Shown here piece by piece: positions 1 to 8,455 of a DNA stretch of 64,000 bases. Within the stretch, counting starts at the first letter, position 1. Every line of letters starts with the position of its first letter. The translations under genes were made by a program, and so were the position numbers. The notes below the pieces were generated by a model that was not told where the DNA came from, searched no databases, and saw nothing but the letters and a program-made list of their open reading frames with translations. Source of the stretch: Comamonadaceae bacterium (lineage in GTDB: Bacteria; Pseudomonadota; Gammaproteobacteria; Burkholderiales; Burkholderiaceae_C); assembly GCA_027486755.1 (NCBI GenBank), contig JAIXOM010000007.1, positions 18,706 to 82,705 on the forward strand, given 5' to 3'.

Positions 1-879
1 GTCGCGCTCGTCGATGCCCCCGTCCTCATCAGCGGGGAGAGCGGCAGCGGCAAGGAGTTGGCCGCGCAAGCCATACACCAGCAGTCGCGGCGCGCCAACG
101 GGCCATTTGTGGCCGTCAACTGCGGCGCCATTGCGCCGGCACTGATCCAGTCGGAGCTATTCGGCCATGAGCGGGGCTCATTTACCGGGGCCACCACCGG
201 ACGCGCCGGTTTGATCGAAGCGGCTGCCGAAGGAAGCTTGTTTCTCGATGAAATTGGTGACTTGCCCTTGGAGTTGCAAACCAATCTGCTGCGCTTTCTA
301 CAAGAAAAAACCATCCAGAAAGTCGGCTCCAGTCGTTCGCTGCAGGTTGACGCCCGCGTGATCGCCGCCTCGCACATTGACCTGGCCAGCGCGGTCGCCA
401 CTGGCCGCTTCAGGGAAGACCTTTTTTATAGGCTCAACGTGCTGCCCTTGCATCTGCCGCCCCTGCGCGAGCGCTTGGCGGACATCCCCGCGCTTGCGCG
501 GCATTTTCTGCGCAGCCATCTTGCTGGCATGAGCCACACCAAGGTTGAGGGTTTGAGCCAAGACGCGCTGTCGGCCCTCTTGACCCACCCCTGGCCGGGC
601 AATGTGCGCGAGCTCCAAAACCGGCTGCGCCGCGCCGTGGTGATGGCCGACAACAGCCTGATCTCTGCGGCCGACCTCGGACTGCTGAGCCAAGCGGACA
701 GCCCGGCACTGGCGCTGGAGACCATCCGGGACCTCGCCGAACGCGAGGCCATCGAAAGGGCACTGGACCGGGTCGATCAGAACATGACCCACGCCGCCCG
801 CCTGCTGGGCATCTCACGCATGACGCTCTACCGGCTCCGGCAAAAACACGGCCTGGGCGACTGGCCGGCCGCGGCATGA
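1..879 (+). CDS. Sigma-54-dependent Fis-family transcriptional activator, 5' end outside window
   Basis: This is the AAA+ and DNA-binding part of a bacterial enhancer-binding protein, which uses ATP hydrolysis to open promoters held by sigma-54 RNA polymerase. The reading frame is open from base 1, so the N-terminal sensory domain lies outside the window. Visible motifs are Walker A (GESGSGKE, bases 34-57), the sigma-54 contact loop in the form GSFTGA rather than the usual GAFTGA, Walker B ([11 protein letters not shown]), the arginine-finger region ([13 protein letters not shown]), and a C-terminal Fis-type helix-turn-helix ([17 protein letters not shown]). The gene converges on the GntR gene. 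A 121-bp part of it is duplicated 9.15 kb downstream. The target operon is unknown; the neighbouring acyl-CoA catabolic genes are a possible but unproven target. Confidence 0.93.
   Translation, partial: VALVDAPVLISGESGSGKELAAQAIHQQSRRANGPFVAVNCGAIAPALIQSELFGHERGSFTGATTGRAGLIEAAAEGSLFLDEIGDLPLELQTNLLRFLQEKTIQKVGSSRSLQVDARVIAASHIDLASAVATGRFREDLFYRLNVLPLHLPPLRERLADIPALARHFLRSHLAGMSHTKVEGLSQDALSALLTHPWPGNVRELQNRLRRAVVMADNSLISAADLGLLSQADSPALALETIRDLAEREAIERALDRVDQNMTHAARLLGISRMTLYRLRQKHGLGDWPAAA
387..507 (+). repeat. 121-bp direct repeat, copy A, inside the activator gene
   Basis: These bases recur at 9537-9657 in the same orientation, with a single difference that I can see (A at 429 against C at 9579). 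This is the source copy: it encodes the arginine-finger region and lies inside an intact reading frame. Confidence 0.93.
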
Positions 880-909
880 GAATCACCGATTAACCCAGGC
901 CGCCGGGCA

Positions 910-1662
910 TCAGCGCCTGACCACCGCCTTGTAGCTGAAACGATCGCCCCGAAAAAACATCTCGGAATAGACCATGGGCTGGCCGGAAACGTCGACGGGC
1001 GTGAAGTCAATGCGCAGCACAGGCGCGCCGGGCGCAAGGTCCAGCCGTCTGGCCATCGCTGTGCTGGCCGCAATTGCGCGGGCCTCCAGGCGGTTGCTTC
1101 TCAGACGGTAGCCGAGCCGAGCCTCCAAAAGCACCACCACGTCGTTGGTATTCACATCCTCCTGGATCAGCGCCCGCATGAGCGCCGGCTCACCGTAGGA
1201 CACGCCAAAGGCCAGGGGCTTGCCGTCCACCAGCCGCAAGGCACGCAAAACAAGCAGGCGATGACCCACTGGCACGTCGAGAGCCCGGGCCGCTGAGACC
1301 GGCGCGCCGACCTCTCTGACCGAGACAATGCGTCCGAAGGCCCGCCTGCCTTGCGCACGCATGTGCTCATAAAAGCCGGTCAAAGGCCCCATATCCGGCG
1401 ATTCGTTCGGCCGGGTCACAAAGCTGCCCTTGCCATTGAGCTTTTCGATCAAGCCCTCCGCATGCAAGCTCGCCAGGGCCTGCCTGACGGTGATGCGCGA
1501 TACGCCAAAGCTCGCTTCTAGCGCCGCCTCAGATGGCAGCTTGTGACCGGGCGCCATCCGGTTTTCCAGAATGTCGCTGCGCAAACTGTCGGCCACGCGG
1601 GCGAAAAGAGACCGCGTGTCATCGCTCAGGTCGCGCGGCAGTTTTTTAGCCATAGGTATCAT
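910..1662 (-). CDS. GntR/HutC-family transcriptional regulator
   Basis: A 250-residue GntR-family repressor. The N-terminal winged helix-turn-helix covers about residues 15-80 and includes the family pattern KLPSEAALEASFGVSRITVRQAL. The C-terminal two-thirds resembles a UTRA ligand-binding domain (LTGFYEHMRAQGR, then VYSEMFFRGDRFSYKAVV at the end). Two in-frame ATGs are possible, at 1662 and 1653; neither has a strong ribosome binding site. The gene is divergent from the Bug-receptor gene and a dyad operator lies between them, so it probably represses the downstream acyl-CoA catabolic operon and itself. The ligand is unknown; a CoA thioester or the free acid is a reasonable guess. Confidence 0.9.
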   Translation of the reverse strand: MIPMAKKLPRDLSDDTRSLFARVADSLRSDILENRMAPGHKLPSEAALEASFGVSRITVRQALASLHAEGLIEKLNGKGSFVTRPNESPDMGPLTGFYEHMRAQGRRAFGRIVSVREVGAPVSAARALDVPVGHRLLVLRALRLVDGKPLAFGVSYGEPALMRALIQEDVNTNDVVVLLEARLGYRLRSNRLEARAIAASTAMARRLDLAPGAPVLRIDFTPVDVSGQPMVYSEMFFRGDRFSYKAVVRR

Positions 1663-1700
1663 GGTTGCTCATGAGAGGGGTCGGAGCTGGGCGAATGTAC

Positions 1701-1749
1701 ACCTATCATGAAGAGCGGCCAGAAAACGATTGACCTATCATAATAGGTC
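1701..1749. promoter_or_regulatory. Probable GntR operator region with dyad and extra half-site
   Basis: In the divergent intergenic gap, bases 1732-1749 form an inverted repeat with arms GACCTAT and ATAGGTC around a 4-base centre. A further half-site, ACCTATCATG, lies at 1701-1710, and the sequence ACCTATCAT is shared between the two. This is the expected position and form of a binding site for the adjacent GntR regulator. Confidence 0.6.
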
Positions 1750-1832
1750 GAGCTAGGATGATACCGATACTTGTTCGTCCGCAAGCCTTGATGGCGGCTT
1801 GAGCCCATCTTAAAAACTCACCGGAGACAAAC

Positions 1833-2798
1833 ATGCAACGCAGAACACTCACCCAGTTGGTGCTGACGCTCGGCCTCGGCCTGAGCCTTGCCGGTACAAG
1901 CTTGGCTCAAAGCGCTTACCCCTCCAAGCCGATCCGCGTGATCGTGCCCTATGCCGCCGGCGGTGTGGTGGATGTGCAGACCCGGGCACTCACCATTCGA
2001 ATGGCCGAAGAGTTGGGGCAAGCCATCATCGTGGAAGCCAAACCAGGTGCCAACGCCAACATCGCTACCGAGTTTGTAGCGCGCGCGCCGGCCGATGGCT
2101 ACACGATTTTGGTCACCGCGCCGTTTTTCATCAACAACCCGATGCTGGCATCGAACCTGCGCTGGGCGCCATCGGACTTCGTGCCGGTCGGCCGATTCGC
2201 CCTGTCGCCCAGCTACTTCGTGATCCCCATGAGTTCACCGGCCAGGTCCGTGAAGGAATACGTCGAACTGGCCAAGAAAGCCAAGCCAGCATTCCAATAT
2301 GGCGATGGCGGACAAGGTTCAACCCAGTCCATGGCCAATGAGATGTTTCGTCAGGTGGCAGGCATTGCCCTGGAGCCTGTGCTCTACAAGGGCGCACCGC
2401 CGGTGATCCCGGACCTGATCAACGGCATGCTGTCAATGGCCATCATGCCATCGAGCGTTGTGGTACCTCAGGTCAAGGCCGGAAAACTACGAGCGCTGGC
2501 CAATATCAACAGCGTACGCTCGGCCGATTTGCCGGATGTGCCGACTATTGCAGAAGCTGGCTTTCCCGAGGTGACGGCCTTGTCGTGGTACGGCCTGCAT
2601 GTGCCGGCCGGCACGCCCGCCGATATCGTCCGCAGGCTTGAAGCCACCATGAAATCGGCGGCGGCCACCAGTGAAGTCAAGGAGCGGCTGATCAATGCAG
2701 GCGGCGAAGAAGCTTTTCTCGGGCAAGCCGACTTTGCCGCCTTCATCAGGGCCGACGCTGCGCGCTGGGAACGATTCGCCAAGGCGATCAAGAAGTAA
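1833..2798 (+). CDS. Bug/TctC-family tripartite tricarboxylate transporter substrate-binding protein
   Basis: A 321-residue periplasmic receptor of the Bug (TctC) family. It starts with a Sec signal peptide ending near ALAQSA-type residues (SLAGTSLAQSAYPSKP). The family hallmarks PSKPIRVIVPYAAGG and KPGANANIATEFVARAPADGYT are present. A ribosome binding site (GGAGA) precedes the ATG. It is the first gene of a run that continues into three acyl-CoA dehydrogenases. Bug receptors bind carboxylic acids for a TctAB permease; none is encoded nearby, so it may serve a permease elsewhere or act in sensing. The substrate is unknown, probably the organic acid degraded by the downstream genes. Confidence 0.93.
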   Translation: MQRRTLTQLVLTLGLGLSLAGTSLAQSAYPSKPIRVIVPYAAGGVVDVQTRALTIRMAEELGQAIIVEAKPGANANIATEFVARAPADGYTILVTAPFFINNPMLASNLRWAPSDFVPVGRFALSPSYFVIPMSSPARSVKEYVELAKKAKPAFQYGDGGQGSTQSMANEMFRQVAGIALEPVLYKGAPPVIPDLINGMLSMAIMPSSVVVPQVKAGKLRALANINSVRSADLPDVPTIAEAGFPEVTALSWYGLHVPAGTPADIVRRLEATMKSAAATSEVKERLINAGGEEAFLGQADFAAFIRADAARWERFAKAIKK

Positions 2799-2813
2799 AC
2801 GCCGCCCACTGCG

Positions 2814-3986
2814 ATGAGCACCACCAGAACCAAGGAAGATTTCGCCGCGCTGATCAGCAAGTTGAGCGCCTTTGTCGATAACGAGGTCATACCCTCTGAG
2901 GACCTGCGCAACGCCCATGACGCCCTGGCCATGAGGGAGCTGACCAGCACCCTTCGCCAGCGCGCAGTGACCCAGGGCCTGGGCAACCCGCGCAGGCCCG
3001 TGGACGAAGGCGGGCTGGGCCTGTCCTGGGAGGAGTGCTGCAGCTACCTGGAACAGGCCGGCCGCAGCTTTCTTGGGCCAGGCGCCTTGCAGTGCGCCGC
3101 ACCGGGCCAGCCGGACATTGCCGCACTGGACAGACTGGCCAATGACGGCCAGCGCCAGCGCTACCTTGAACCCCTGATGCGCGGCGAAAAATACTCTTGC
3201 TTTGCGATGACCGAGCCCGCACCTGGTGTGGGCTCTGACCCTCGGATGTTGTTAACGCAGGCCAGACGCCATGGCCAGGGCTGGGTGATCGATGGCCACA
3301 AGTGGTTCATCAGCGGGGCGATGCATGCTGACTTTGCCATCGTCGTGGCCCGCACCGAGGCCGGGGTGTCGTGGTTTCTCGTGGACCGCGATAACCCCGG
3401 TTTTGAGGTGGTGCGCGACATTGCCACCATGGAGCCCTTCGAGATCGGCGGCGGCCATGGCGAGATCCGGCTCAATGCCTGCCAGGTGGGCGAAGACGCG
3501 CTGATCGGCCAGGAGGGTAAAGGCCTGGACTATGCGCAGATCCGGCTGGAGGGTGCACGCCTGTTCCACTGCATGCGCTTCATAGGCCTGGCCTCGCGGG
3601 CCATGGGCATGGCGCAGGACTATGCCGGCCGGCGCGAGTCGCAAGGCATGCGCTTGGCCGAACACCAGATGGTGCAGGCCATGGTGGCCGACGCCCATAT
3701 CGACCTGTACGCTGCGCGGCTGATGACGCTGGACGTCGCGCGCAAGCTCGACGCCGGTGAGTCCATACGCCACCACTCATCGATGGCCAAGGTGTTTGTG
3801 TCGGAGGCGGTCAACCGCGTCGCCGATTCGGCAGTGCAGATCTGCGGTGCGCTGGGCGTCTCCGAAGACCTGCCCCTGTCGATGATCCTGCGCATGCTGC
3901 GGCCCTTTCGTATCTACGACGGTGCATCAGAAGTGCATCGCTCGGCCATTGCCAAAAGAGCGCTCAGCAAAGGCCTTGCCGCCTGA
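2814..3986 (+). CDS. Acyl-CoA dehydrogenase family protein (first of three)
   Basis: A 390-residue flavoprotein of the acyl-CoA dehydrogenase superfamily. The motifs CFAMTEPAPGVGSDPRM (FAD-contact region), KWFISGA and the C-terminal YDGASEVHRSAIAKR support the fold. It probably oxidises an acyl-CoA at the alpha-beta bond and passes electrons to electron-transferring flavoprotein. It lies 15 bases after the Bug receptor gene and 17 bases before the next dehydrogenase, so it is in the same operon. The substrate cannot be read from the sequence. Confidence 0.92.
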   Translation: MSTTRTKEDFAALISKLSAFVDNEVIPSEDLRNAHDALAMRELTSTLRQRAVTQGLGNPRRPVDEGGLGLSWEECCSYLEQAGRSFLGPGALQCAAPGQPDIAALDRLANDGQRQRYLEPLMRGEKYSCFAMTEPAPGVGSDPRMLLTQARRHGQGWVIDGHKWFISGAMHADFAIVVARTEAGVSWFLVDRDNPGFEVVRDIATMEPFEIGGGHGEIRLNACQVGEDALIGQEGKGLDYAQIRLEGARLFHCMRFIGLASRAMGMAQDYAGRRESQGMRLAEHQMVQAMVADAHIDLYAARLMTLDVARKLDAGESIRHHSSMAKVFVSEAVNRVADSAVQICGALGVSEDLPLSMILRMLRPFRIYDGASEVHRSAIAKRALSKGLAA

Positions 3987-4003
3987 GCCATTGAAAGCTT
4001 GCC

Positions 4004-5191
4004 ATGCGTGACACCCCAGAACTCAGTGCCTTTCGCAGCCAGATTCGCAGCTTCGTCAGGGAGCAACTCCCAGCAGACATCGGCCAGACGGTGCGCGAGG
4101 GCCGCCAAGTCAGTCGCGGGCGCATGCAGGCTTGGCACACCATTTTGGCCAAGCATGGCCTGCTCGTGCCGCACTGGCAAGCCCAGTGGGGCGGCCAAGG
4201 CTTCAGCGTGGCCCAACAAATGGTGTTTGACGAAGAAATGGCGCTGGGCGATGCGCCCGAGCTCAATTCGATCACCTTCGACATGATCGGGCCAGTGCTG
4301 CAGCGCTACGGCAGCGCACAGCAGCAGCAGCGCTTTCTACCGGCCATCGCCAGCGGGCAGCAGTGGTGGTGCCAGGGCTATTCTGAGCCCAATGCCGGCT
4401 CTGATCTGGCGTCGCTCTCGACCCGGGCCGAGAGGGTCGACGACCACTACAGAGTCACTGGGTCCAAGATTTGGACCTCTTATGCGCAATACGCAGACTG
4501 GATGTTCTGTCTGGTGCGTACCGACCGCCAGGCTCGTCCGCAGCAGGGCATCAGCTTTCTGTTGATTGACATGAAAAGCGCCGGCATCACAGTACGTCCC
4601 ATCGTGGGCATTCACGGCTGGGCGGTTTTCAACGAAGTGTTTCTCGATCAGGTTGAAGTGCCGGCGTCCTTGAGAATTGGCGAGGAAAACCAGGGCTGGA
4701 CCATTGCAAAGTCATTGCTAGAGTTCGAGCGTCTGAAGCTCGCACGCATCGGCGAGAACAAGCGTCGGCGTGCCCGGGCGCTGGCGGTGGCGCACAGTCG
4801 GCGCGAGGGCGGTCAGCCCCTGGCCGATCGGCCCTGGTTCCGTGAACGCTTTGCCGAACTTGACTGCCGGCTCATGGCACTCGAGGCCAATGCGGGACGC
4901 TTTATTGAGCGCGCCCAGGCTGGCGAGCCTATCGGCGCAGAAGTTTCTATGCTCAAGTTGCGCGGCAGCCGGCTGATACAGCTTTGGGAAGAACTGATCG
5001 TGGACGCGCTCGGTCCTGAAGCCCTGCCATTGAACGATGCGTGGCTGCTGTCACAGACCGGTGCCGACACGCAGGATCTGATCGCTGGCACCGCATCGTC
5101 CCGGCGTTTTCTGGCGCGCGGCTTCACCATCGCCGGCGGCTCCAGCGAAATTCAACACAATATTCTGGCCAAACAGGTCCTTGCCCTATGA
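4004..5191 (+). CDS. Acyl-CoA dehydrogenase family protein (second of three)
   Basis: A 395-residue acyl-CoA dehydrogenase. Family patterns are WWCQGYSEPNAGSDLASL, SKIWTSYAQYADWMFCLVRTD and the C-terminal GGSSEIQHNILAKQVLAL. Proteins of this type often work as pairs of a large and a smaller subunit in steroid, terpenoid or aromatic-acid side-chain oxidation. Its stop overlaps the start of the third dehydrogenase by four bases (ATGA), which suggests translational coupling and fits a heteromeric enzyme. Confidence 0.92.
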   Translation: MRDTPELSAFRSQIRSFVREQLPADIGQTVREGRQVSRGRMQAWHTILAKHGLLVPHWQAQWGGQGFSVAQQMVFDEEMALGDAPELNSITFDMIGPVLQRYGSAQQQQRFLPAIASGQQWWCQGYSEPNAGSDLASLSTRAERVDDHYRVTGSKIWTSYAQYADWMFCLVRTDRQARPQQGISFLLIDMKSAGITVRPIVGIHGWAVFNEVFLDQVEVPASLRIGEENQGWTIAKSLLEFERLKLARIGENKRRRARALAVAHSRREGGQPLADRPWFRERFAELDCRLMALEANAGRFIERAQAGEPIGAEVSMLKLRGSRLIQLWEELIVDALGPEALPLNDAWLLSQTGADTQDLIAGTASSRRFLARGFTIAGGSSEIQHNILAKQVLAL

Positions 5192-6405
5192 GCGCCTATG
5201 CCCTCAATGAACAGCAGCACATGCTGGCCAGCAGTGCCCGCACTTACCTGGGTCGCCGCAAGGCGTCAGTGCATCAAGGCACGCCAGCCGATGAGCAAGT
5301 CAACGGGGCCCAGCGTTGGGCCGAGATAGCCGGCTTGGGCTGGCTGGCCTTGCCCGTACCCGAAGCCTGTGGTGGCCTGGGCGGTTCAATGGCCGACATC
5401 TGTGCACTGGCTGAAGAACTCGGGGCGGGCCTGGTCCAGGAGCCTTACATCGCATCGGCGGTCCTCGCCGGAATGCTGCTGGCCGAGATAGCGCCTGAAG
5501 CCATACGTGGCGCCTGGCTGCCCGCTCTGGCCGGCGGTAGCCAGCGCCTGGCGCTGGCCGCCTTGGAGCCTGGCGCGCGCTTCGACTGGACCGAGGTGAA
5601 TACGCGAGCCACACCGGACGGCGCAGACTGGCAACTGGACGGCACCAAGGTCATGGTCCTGGGCGGCAGCGGCGCGCATGGACTGGTGGTGAGCGCCTGC
5701 ATCAGCGGCAGCAGCGATCTCGCGCTGTTCTTGCTTCCCACGGGTGGGCCGGGACAAAGGCTGGTGGGCCAGAACCTGTTCGATGGTCAGCACGCAGCCG
5801 AATTGACGATGCAAGCAGCCACCGGCGCAATCTTGCTGCGCCGCGGTGACCGAAGCGTGATGCTGGATCACATGGAGCGCGCTCTGGACCGAGCCATCCT
5901 GGCGCACTGTGCCGACACCGTGGGTGCGATGGCGCAGGCCTTTGCCATCACCCGCGAGTACCTGGGCACACGCAGCCAGTTTGGCAAGCCGATTGCCACC
6001 AACCAGGTGGTGCAGCACCGACTGGTTGATTTGTTTGTAGAAATCGAGGAGGCCCATGCCCTGATGAGGCTGAGCGCCAGCCTGTTTACAGACACAGGCG
6101 CGGACGCAGCGGCAGAGCAGAGCCGCCATGTGGCAGCGACCAAAGCCTTCGTAGCGCAAGTGGCCCGCCATGTCTGGGAAGAATCCGTGCAGTTGCATGG
6201 CGCGATCGGAATGACCCAAGAATGCGCTATCGGACCCTATGTGAAGCGCTTGGCTCTGGCCGCAACCCTGTATGGCGACGCAACCTTTCATCTGCAACGC
6301 CTGGCCAGCTCGGCACTGGATGGCACGGCCTTGACCGCTCTGACCGATCGAGCCGCGTCTGCCCCAAGCACCTTGAAGGAGGCGATCAGTGCCCCACCCC
6401 ATTGA
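5188..6405 (+). CDS. Acyl-CoA dehydrogenase family protein (third of three)
   Basis: A 405-residue acyl-CoA dehydrogenase-like protein. I chose the ATG at 5188, which overlaps the previous stop as ATGA; the open frame extends further upstream but only inside the preceding gene. The core motifs are weaker than in the two preceding proteins. The C-terminal part is recognisable (REYLGTRSQFGKPIATNQVVQHRLVDL, then VQLHGAIGMTQECAIGPYVKRL). It may be the partner subunit of the second dehydrogenase, as in alpha2-beta2 dehydrogenases; this is inference from coupling and divergence. Confidence 0.9.
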   Translation: MSAYALNEQQHMLASSARTYLGRRKASVHQGTPADEQVNGAQRWAEIAGLGWLALPVPEACGGLGGSMADICALAEELGAGLVQEPYIASAVLAGMLLAEIAPEAIRGAWLPALAGGSQRLALAALEPGARFDWTEVNTRATPDGADWQLDGTKVMVLGGSGAHGLVVSACISGSSDLALFLLPTGGPGQRLVGQNLFDGQHAAELTMQAATGAILLRRGDRSVMLDHMERALDRAILAHCADTVGAMAQAFAITREYLGTRSQFGKPIATNQVVQHRLVDLFVEIEEAHALMRLSASLFTDTGADAAAEQSRHVAATKAFVAQVARHVWEESVQLHGAIGMTQECAIGPYVKRLALAATLYGDATFHLQRLASSALDGTALTALTDRAASAPSTLKEAISAPPH

Positions 6406-7198
6406 ACCATCGACGGCGCCTTCGGCATCGCCACTGATCACCACCGCCGCAGACGGCGTGCTGAAAATGGTCATCAACGCCCCACAGGCGCGCAACTCCT
6501 TATCGGCACCCGGCGTCGTGGACGGTCTGCTCGCCGGCCTGGACCTGCTCGAGCGCGACCCGGATCTGCGCTGCGCGGTCATCACCGGCGCCGGCGGCGC
6601 ATTTTGCTCGGGCGGCAACCTCAATGAGCTGTCGTCGCTGCCCGAAGACCAGGTGCGCGCGCGCATGAACGCGAACACCTGGCTGTACCGCCGCATCGCG
6701 CTGTGCGACAAGTTGGTGATCGCTGCGGTGGACGGTCCGGCTTATGGCGCAGGCCTGGGCTTGGCCACCTGTTGCGACTGGATCGTGGCGGGCGAGTCGG
6801 CCGCATTTTGCTGTGCCTTTGTCCGCGTCGGCGCCATGCCCGATGCCGGCCTGTTCTGGTCGCTTCCCTCTCGCTTGGGCGCTGGCGGCGCCCGTCGGAT
6901 GATGGTGCTGGGCAAGGAAGTGCGCGGCCCCGAAGCGTTGGCCATCGGCCTGGCCGACGAATTTGTCGCCGACGGTGGCGCCTTGCCTGCGGCCATGGCC
7001 TTTGCCGACCGCCTCGCCCAGGGGCCGACCCGCGCCTACGGGCGCATCAAGGCCGGGCTGCGGCAGGCACCGATGTCGCTCGAGCAGGCGCTGCAATACC
7101 AAATGGACAATGGGCCCGGCCTGTTCGCCAGCGAGGACTTCCGGGAAGGAGCCAATGCCTTTTTGGAAAAGCGCAAACCGGTCTTCAAAGGGCGCTGA
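6389..7198 (+). CDS. Enoyl-CoA hydratase/isomerase family protein
   Basis: A 269-residue crotonase-fold protein. It begins with GTG at 6389, supported by the ribosome binding site AAGGAGG at 6375-6381, and overlaps the end of the third dehydrogenase gene. The oxyanion-hole motifs are GAGGAFCSGGNLNEL and AAVDGPAYGAGLGLATCCDW. It probably hydrates or isomerises the enoyl-CoA made by the dehydrogenases. Crotonase-fold enzymes also include hydrolases and dehalogenases, so the exact reaction is open. Confidence 0.9.
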   Translation: MPHPIEPSTAPSASPLITTAADGVLKMVINAPQARNSLSAPGVVDGLLAGLDLLERDPDLRCAVITGAGGAFCSGGNLNELSSLPEDQVRARMNANTWLYRRIALCDKLVIAAVDGPAYGAGLGLATCCDWIVAGESAAFCCAFVRVGAMPDAGLFWSLPSRLGAGGARRMMVLGKEVRGPEALAIGLADEFVADGGALPAAMAFADRLAQGPTRAYGRIKAGLRQAPMSLEQALQYQMDNGPGLFASEDFREGANAFLEKRKPVFKGR

Positions 7199-7252
7199 AG
7201 CACCTCATCGAACCTTGCCCTCCTGCCCGGCTCCGCCCATACAGCACAAAGC

Positions 7253-8413
7253 ATGACAACACCTGACCCCGCACAAACACCGCCTCTGCAAGGCCTGAGG
7301 GTGGTCGAATTTGGCCAGTACATCGCCGCGCCTGCCGCAGCCCAGATGCTGGGAGATCTGGGAGCCGAGGTGCTCAAAGTCGAGTCCGGTGCCGGCGACG
7401 CCGCCCGCCATGTCGGTTGGGCCCATGACGCCTATGGCCCGATGTTCAGCGCCTACAACCGCGGCAAACGCTCGGTGGTGCTGGACTTGCGCAGCGAAAC
7501 AGGGCGACAGCAAGCCCAAGCACTGGCGTGTAGCGCCGACGTCCTACTGCAAAACGCCCGCCCCGGCGTCATGGAGCGACAGGGTCTGGGCGCTGAGCGC
7601 CTGATGGCGCTGGCGCCCCGTCTGATCTACGGCCAGGTCAGTGGCTTCGGCCAGCAGGGCCCGGCAAGCGTACGCCCGGGCTTCGACATTGCGGCCCAGG
7701 CCGAAAGCGGCATGATGAGCCTCAACGGCGACGCCGACCGTGAACCCACCCGCGTCGGCTTCACCGTGGTGGATGTTCTGGCCGCGCAGGTGCTGAGCAA
7801 CGGGGTGCTCGCTGCATTGGTACGGCGCGGCATCACCGGGCGTGGCGGCCTGGTCGACGTGTCCTTGATTGATGTGGCGGTCTCCTCGCTGGCCTATGCC
7901 TGGGCCGAATACCATCTGAGCGGGCGCATGCCGCTGCGCCGTGGCAATGGCCAGCCCACCGCTGCACCGGCGGCTGATGTGGTGCGCACCGCAGACGGCA
8001 TGGTGGTGGTCTCGGCCTATACCCAGGATCATTTCCCCAAACTGTGCGCCGTGATCGGCGCGCCGGAGTTGGCTCAGGACCCGCGCTTTCGCGAGAACGC
8101 CGGGCGCGTGGCAAACCGGGCGGCGCTGATGGACGTGCTGGGCAAAGCCATGGCGCACCTGAGCTCCGACCAGGTCTGTGATCTGCTGGCATCGGCGGGC
8201 GTCGTGGCTGGGGCCATTCGCACCATGGCCGACGTCAAGGCCGGCCAGGCCGGTGTGTCGGCCGATCTGTTTGTAGAGGTCGGCGCCGCACAGCGCAAGA
8301 CCATAGGCGTGCCCGGCCTGCCGCTGACTTTGGGTGGCGTTGAACGCCGCCCGGGGCGACTGCCGGCCCTCGGAGAACACACGCAAGAGGTGCTCGCGGC
8401 TCTGAAGGTCTGA
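7253..8413 (+). CDS. CaiB/BaiF (class III) CoA-transferase
   Basis: A 386-residue family III CoA-transferase, which moves CoA between acids and would activate or exchange the substrate of the pathway. Family patterns include LQGLRVVEFGQYIAAPAAAQMLGDLGAEVLKVES, the NRGKRSVVLDL segment, and QVSGFGQQGP. The likely catalytic Asp is in the PGFDIAAQAESG motif. It is the last co-directional gene of the operon, 54 bases after the hydratase gene, and is followed by a convergent GST gene. Confidence 0.92.
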   Translation: MTTPDPAQTPPLQGLRVVEFGQYIAAPAAAQMLGDLGAEVLKVESGAGDAARHVGWAHDAYGPMFSAYNRGKRSVVLDLRSETGRQQAQALACSADVLLQNARPGVMERQGLGAERLMALAPRLIYGQVSGFGQQGPASVRPGFDIAAQAESGMMSLNGDADREPTRVGFTVVDVLAAQVLSNGVLAALVRRGITGRGGLVDVSLIDVAVSSLAYAWAEYHLSGRMPLRRGNGQPTAAPAADVVRTADGMVVVSAYTQDHFPKLCAVIGAPELAQDPRFRENAGRVANRAALMDVLGKAMAHLSSDQVCDLLASAGVVAGAIRTMADVKAGQAGVSADLFVEVGAAQRKTIGVPGLPLTLGGVERRPGRLPALGEHTQEVLAALKV

Positions 8414-8455
8414 AGGCGCTGCTCAGAGATACGGGCGACTCGAGCGGCCGCGCCG

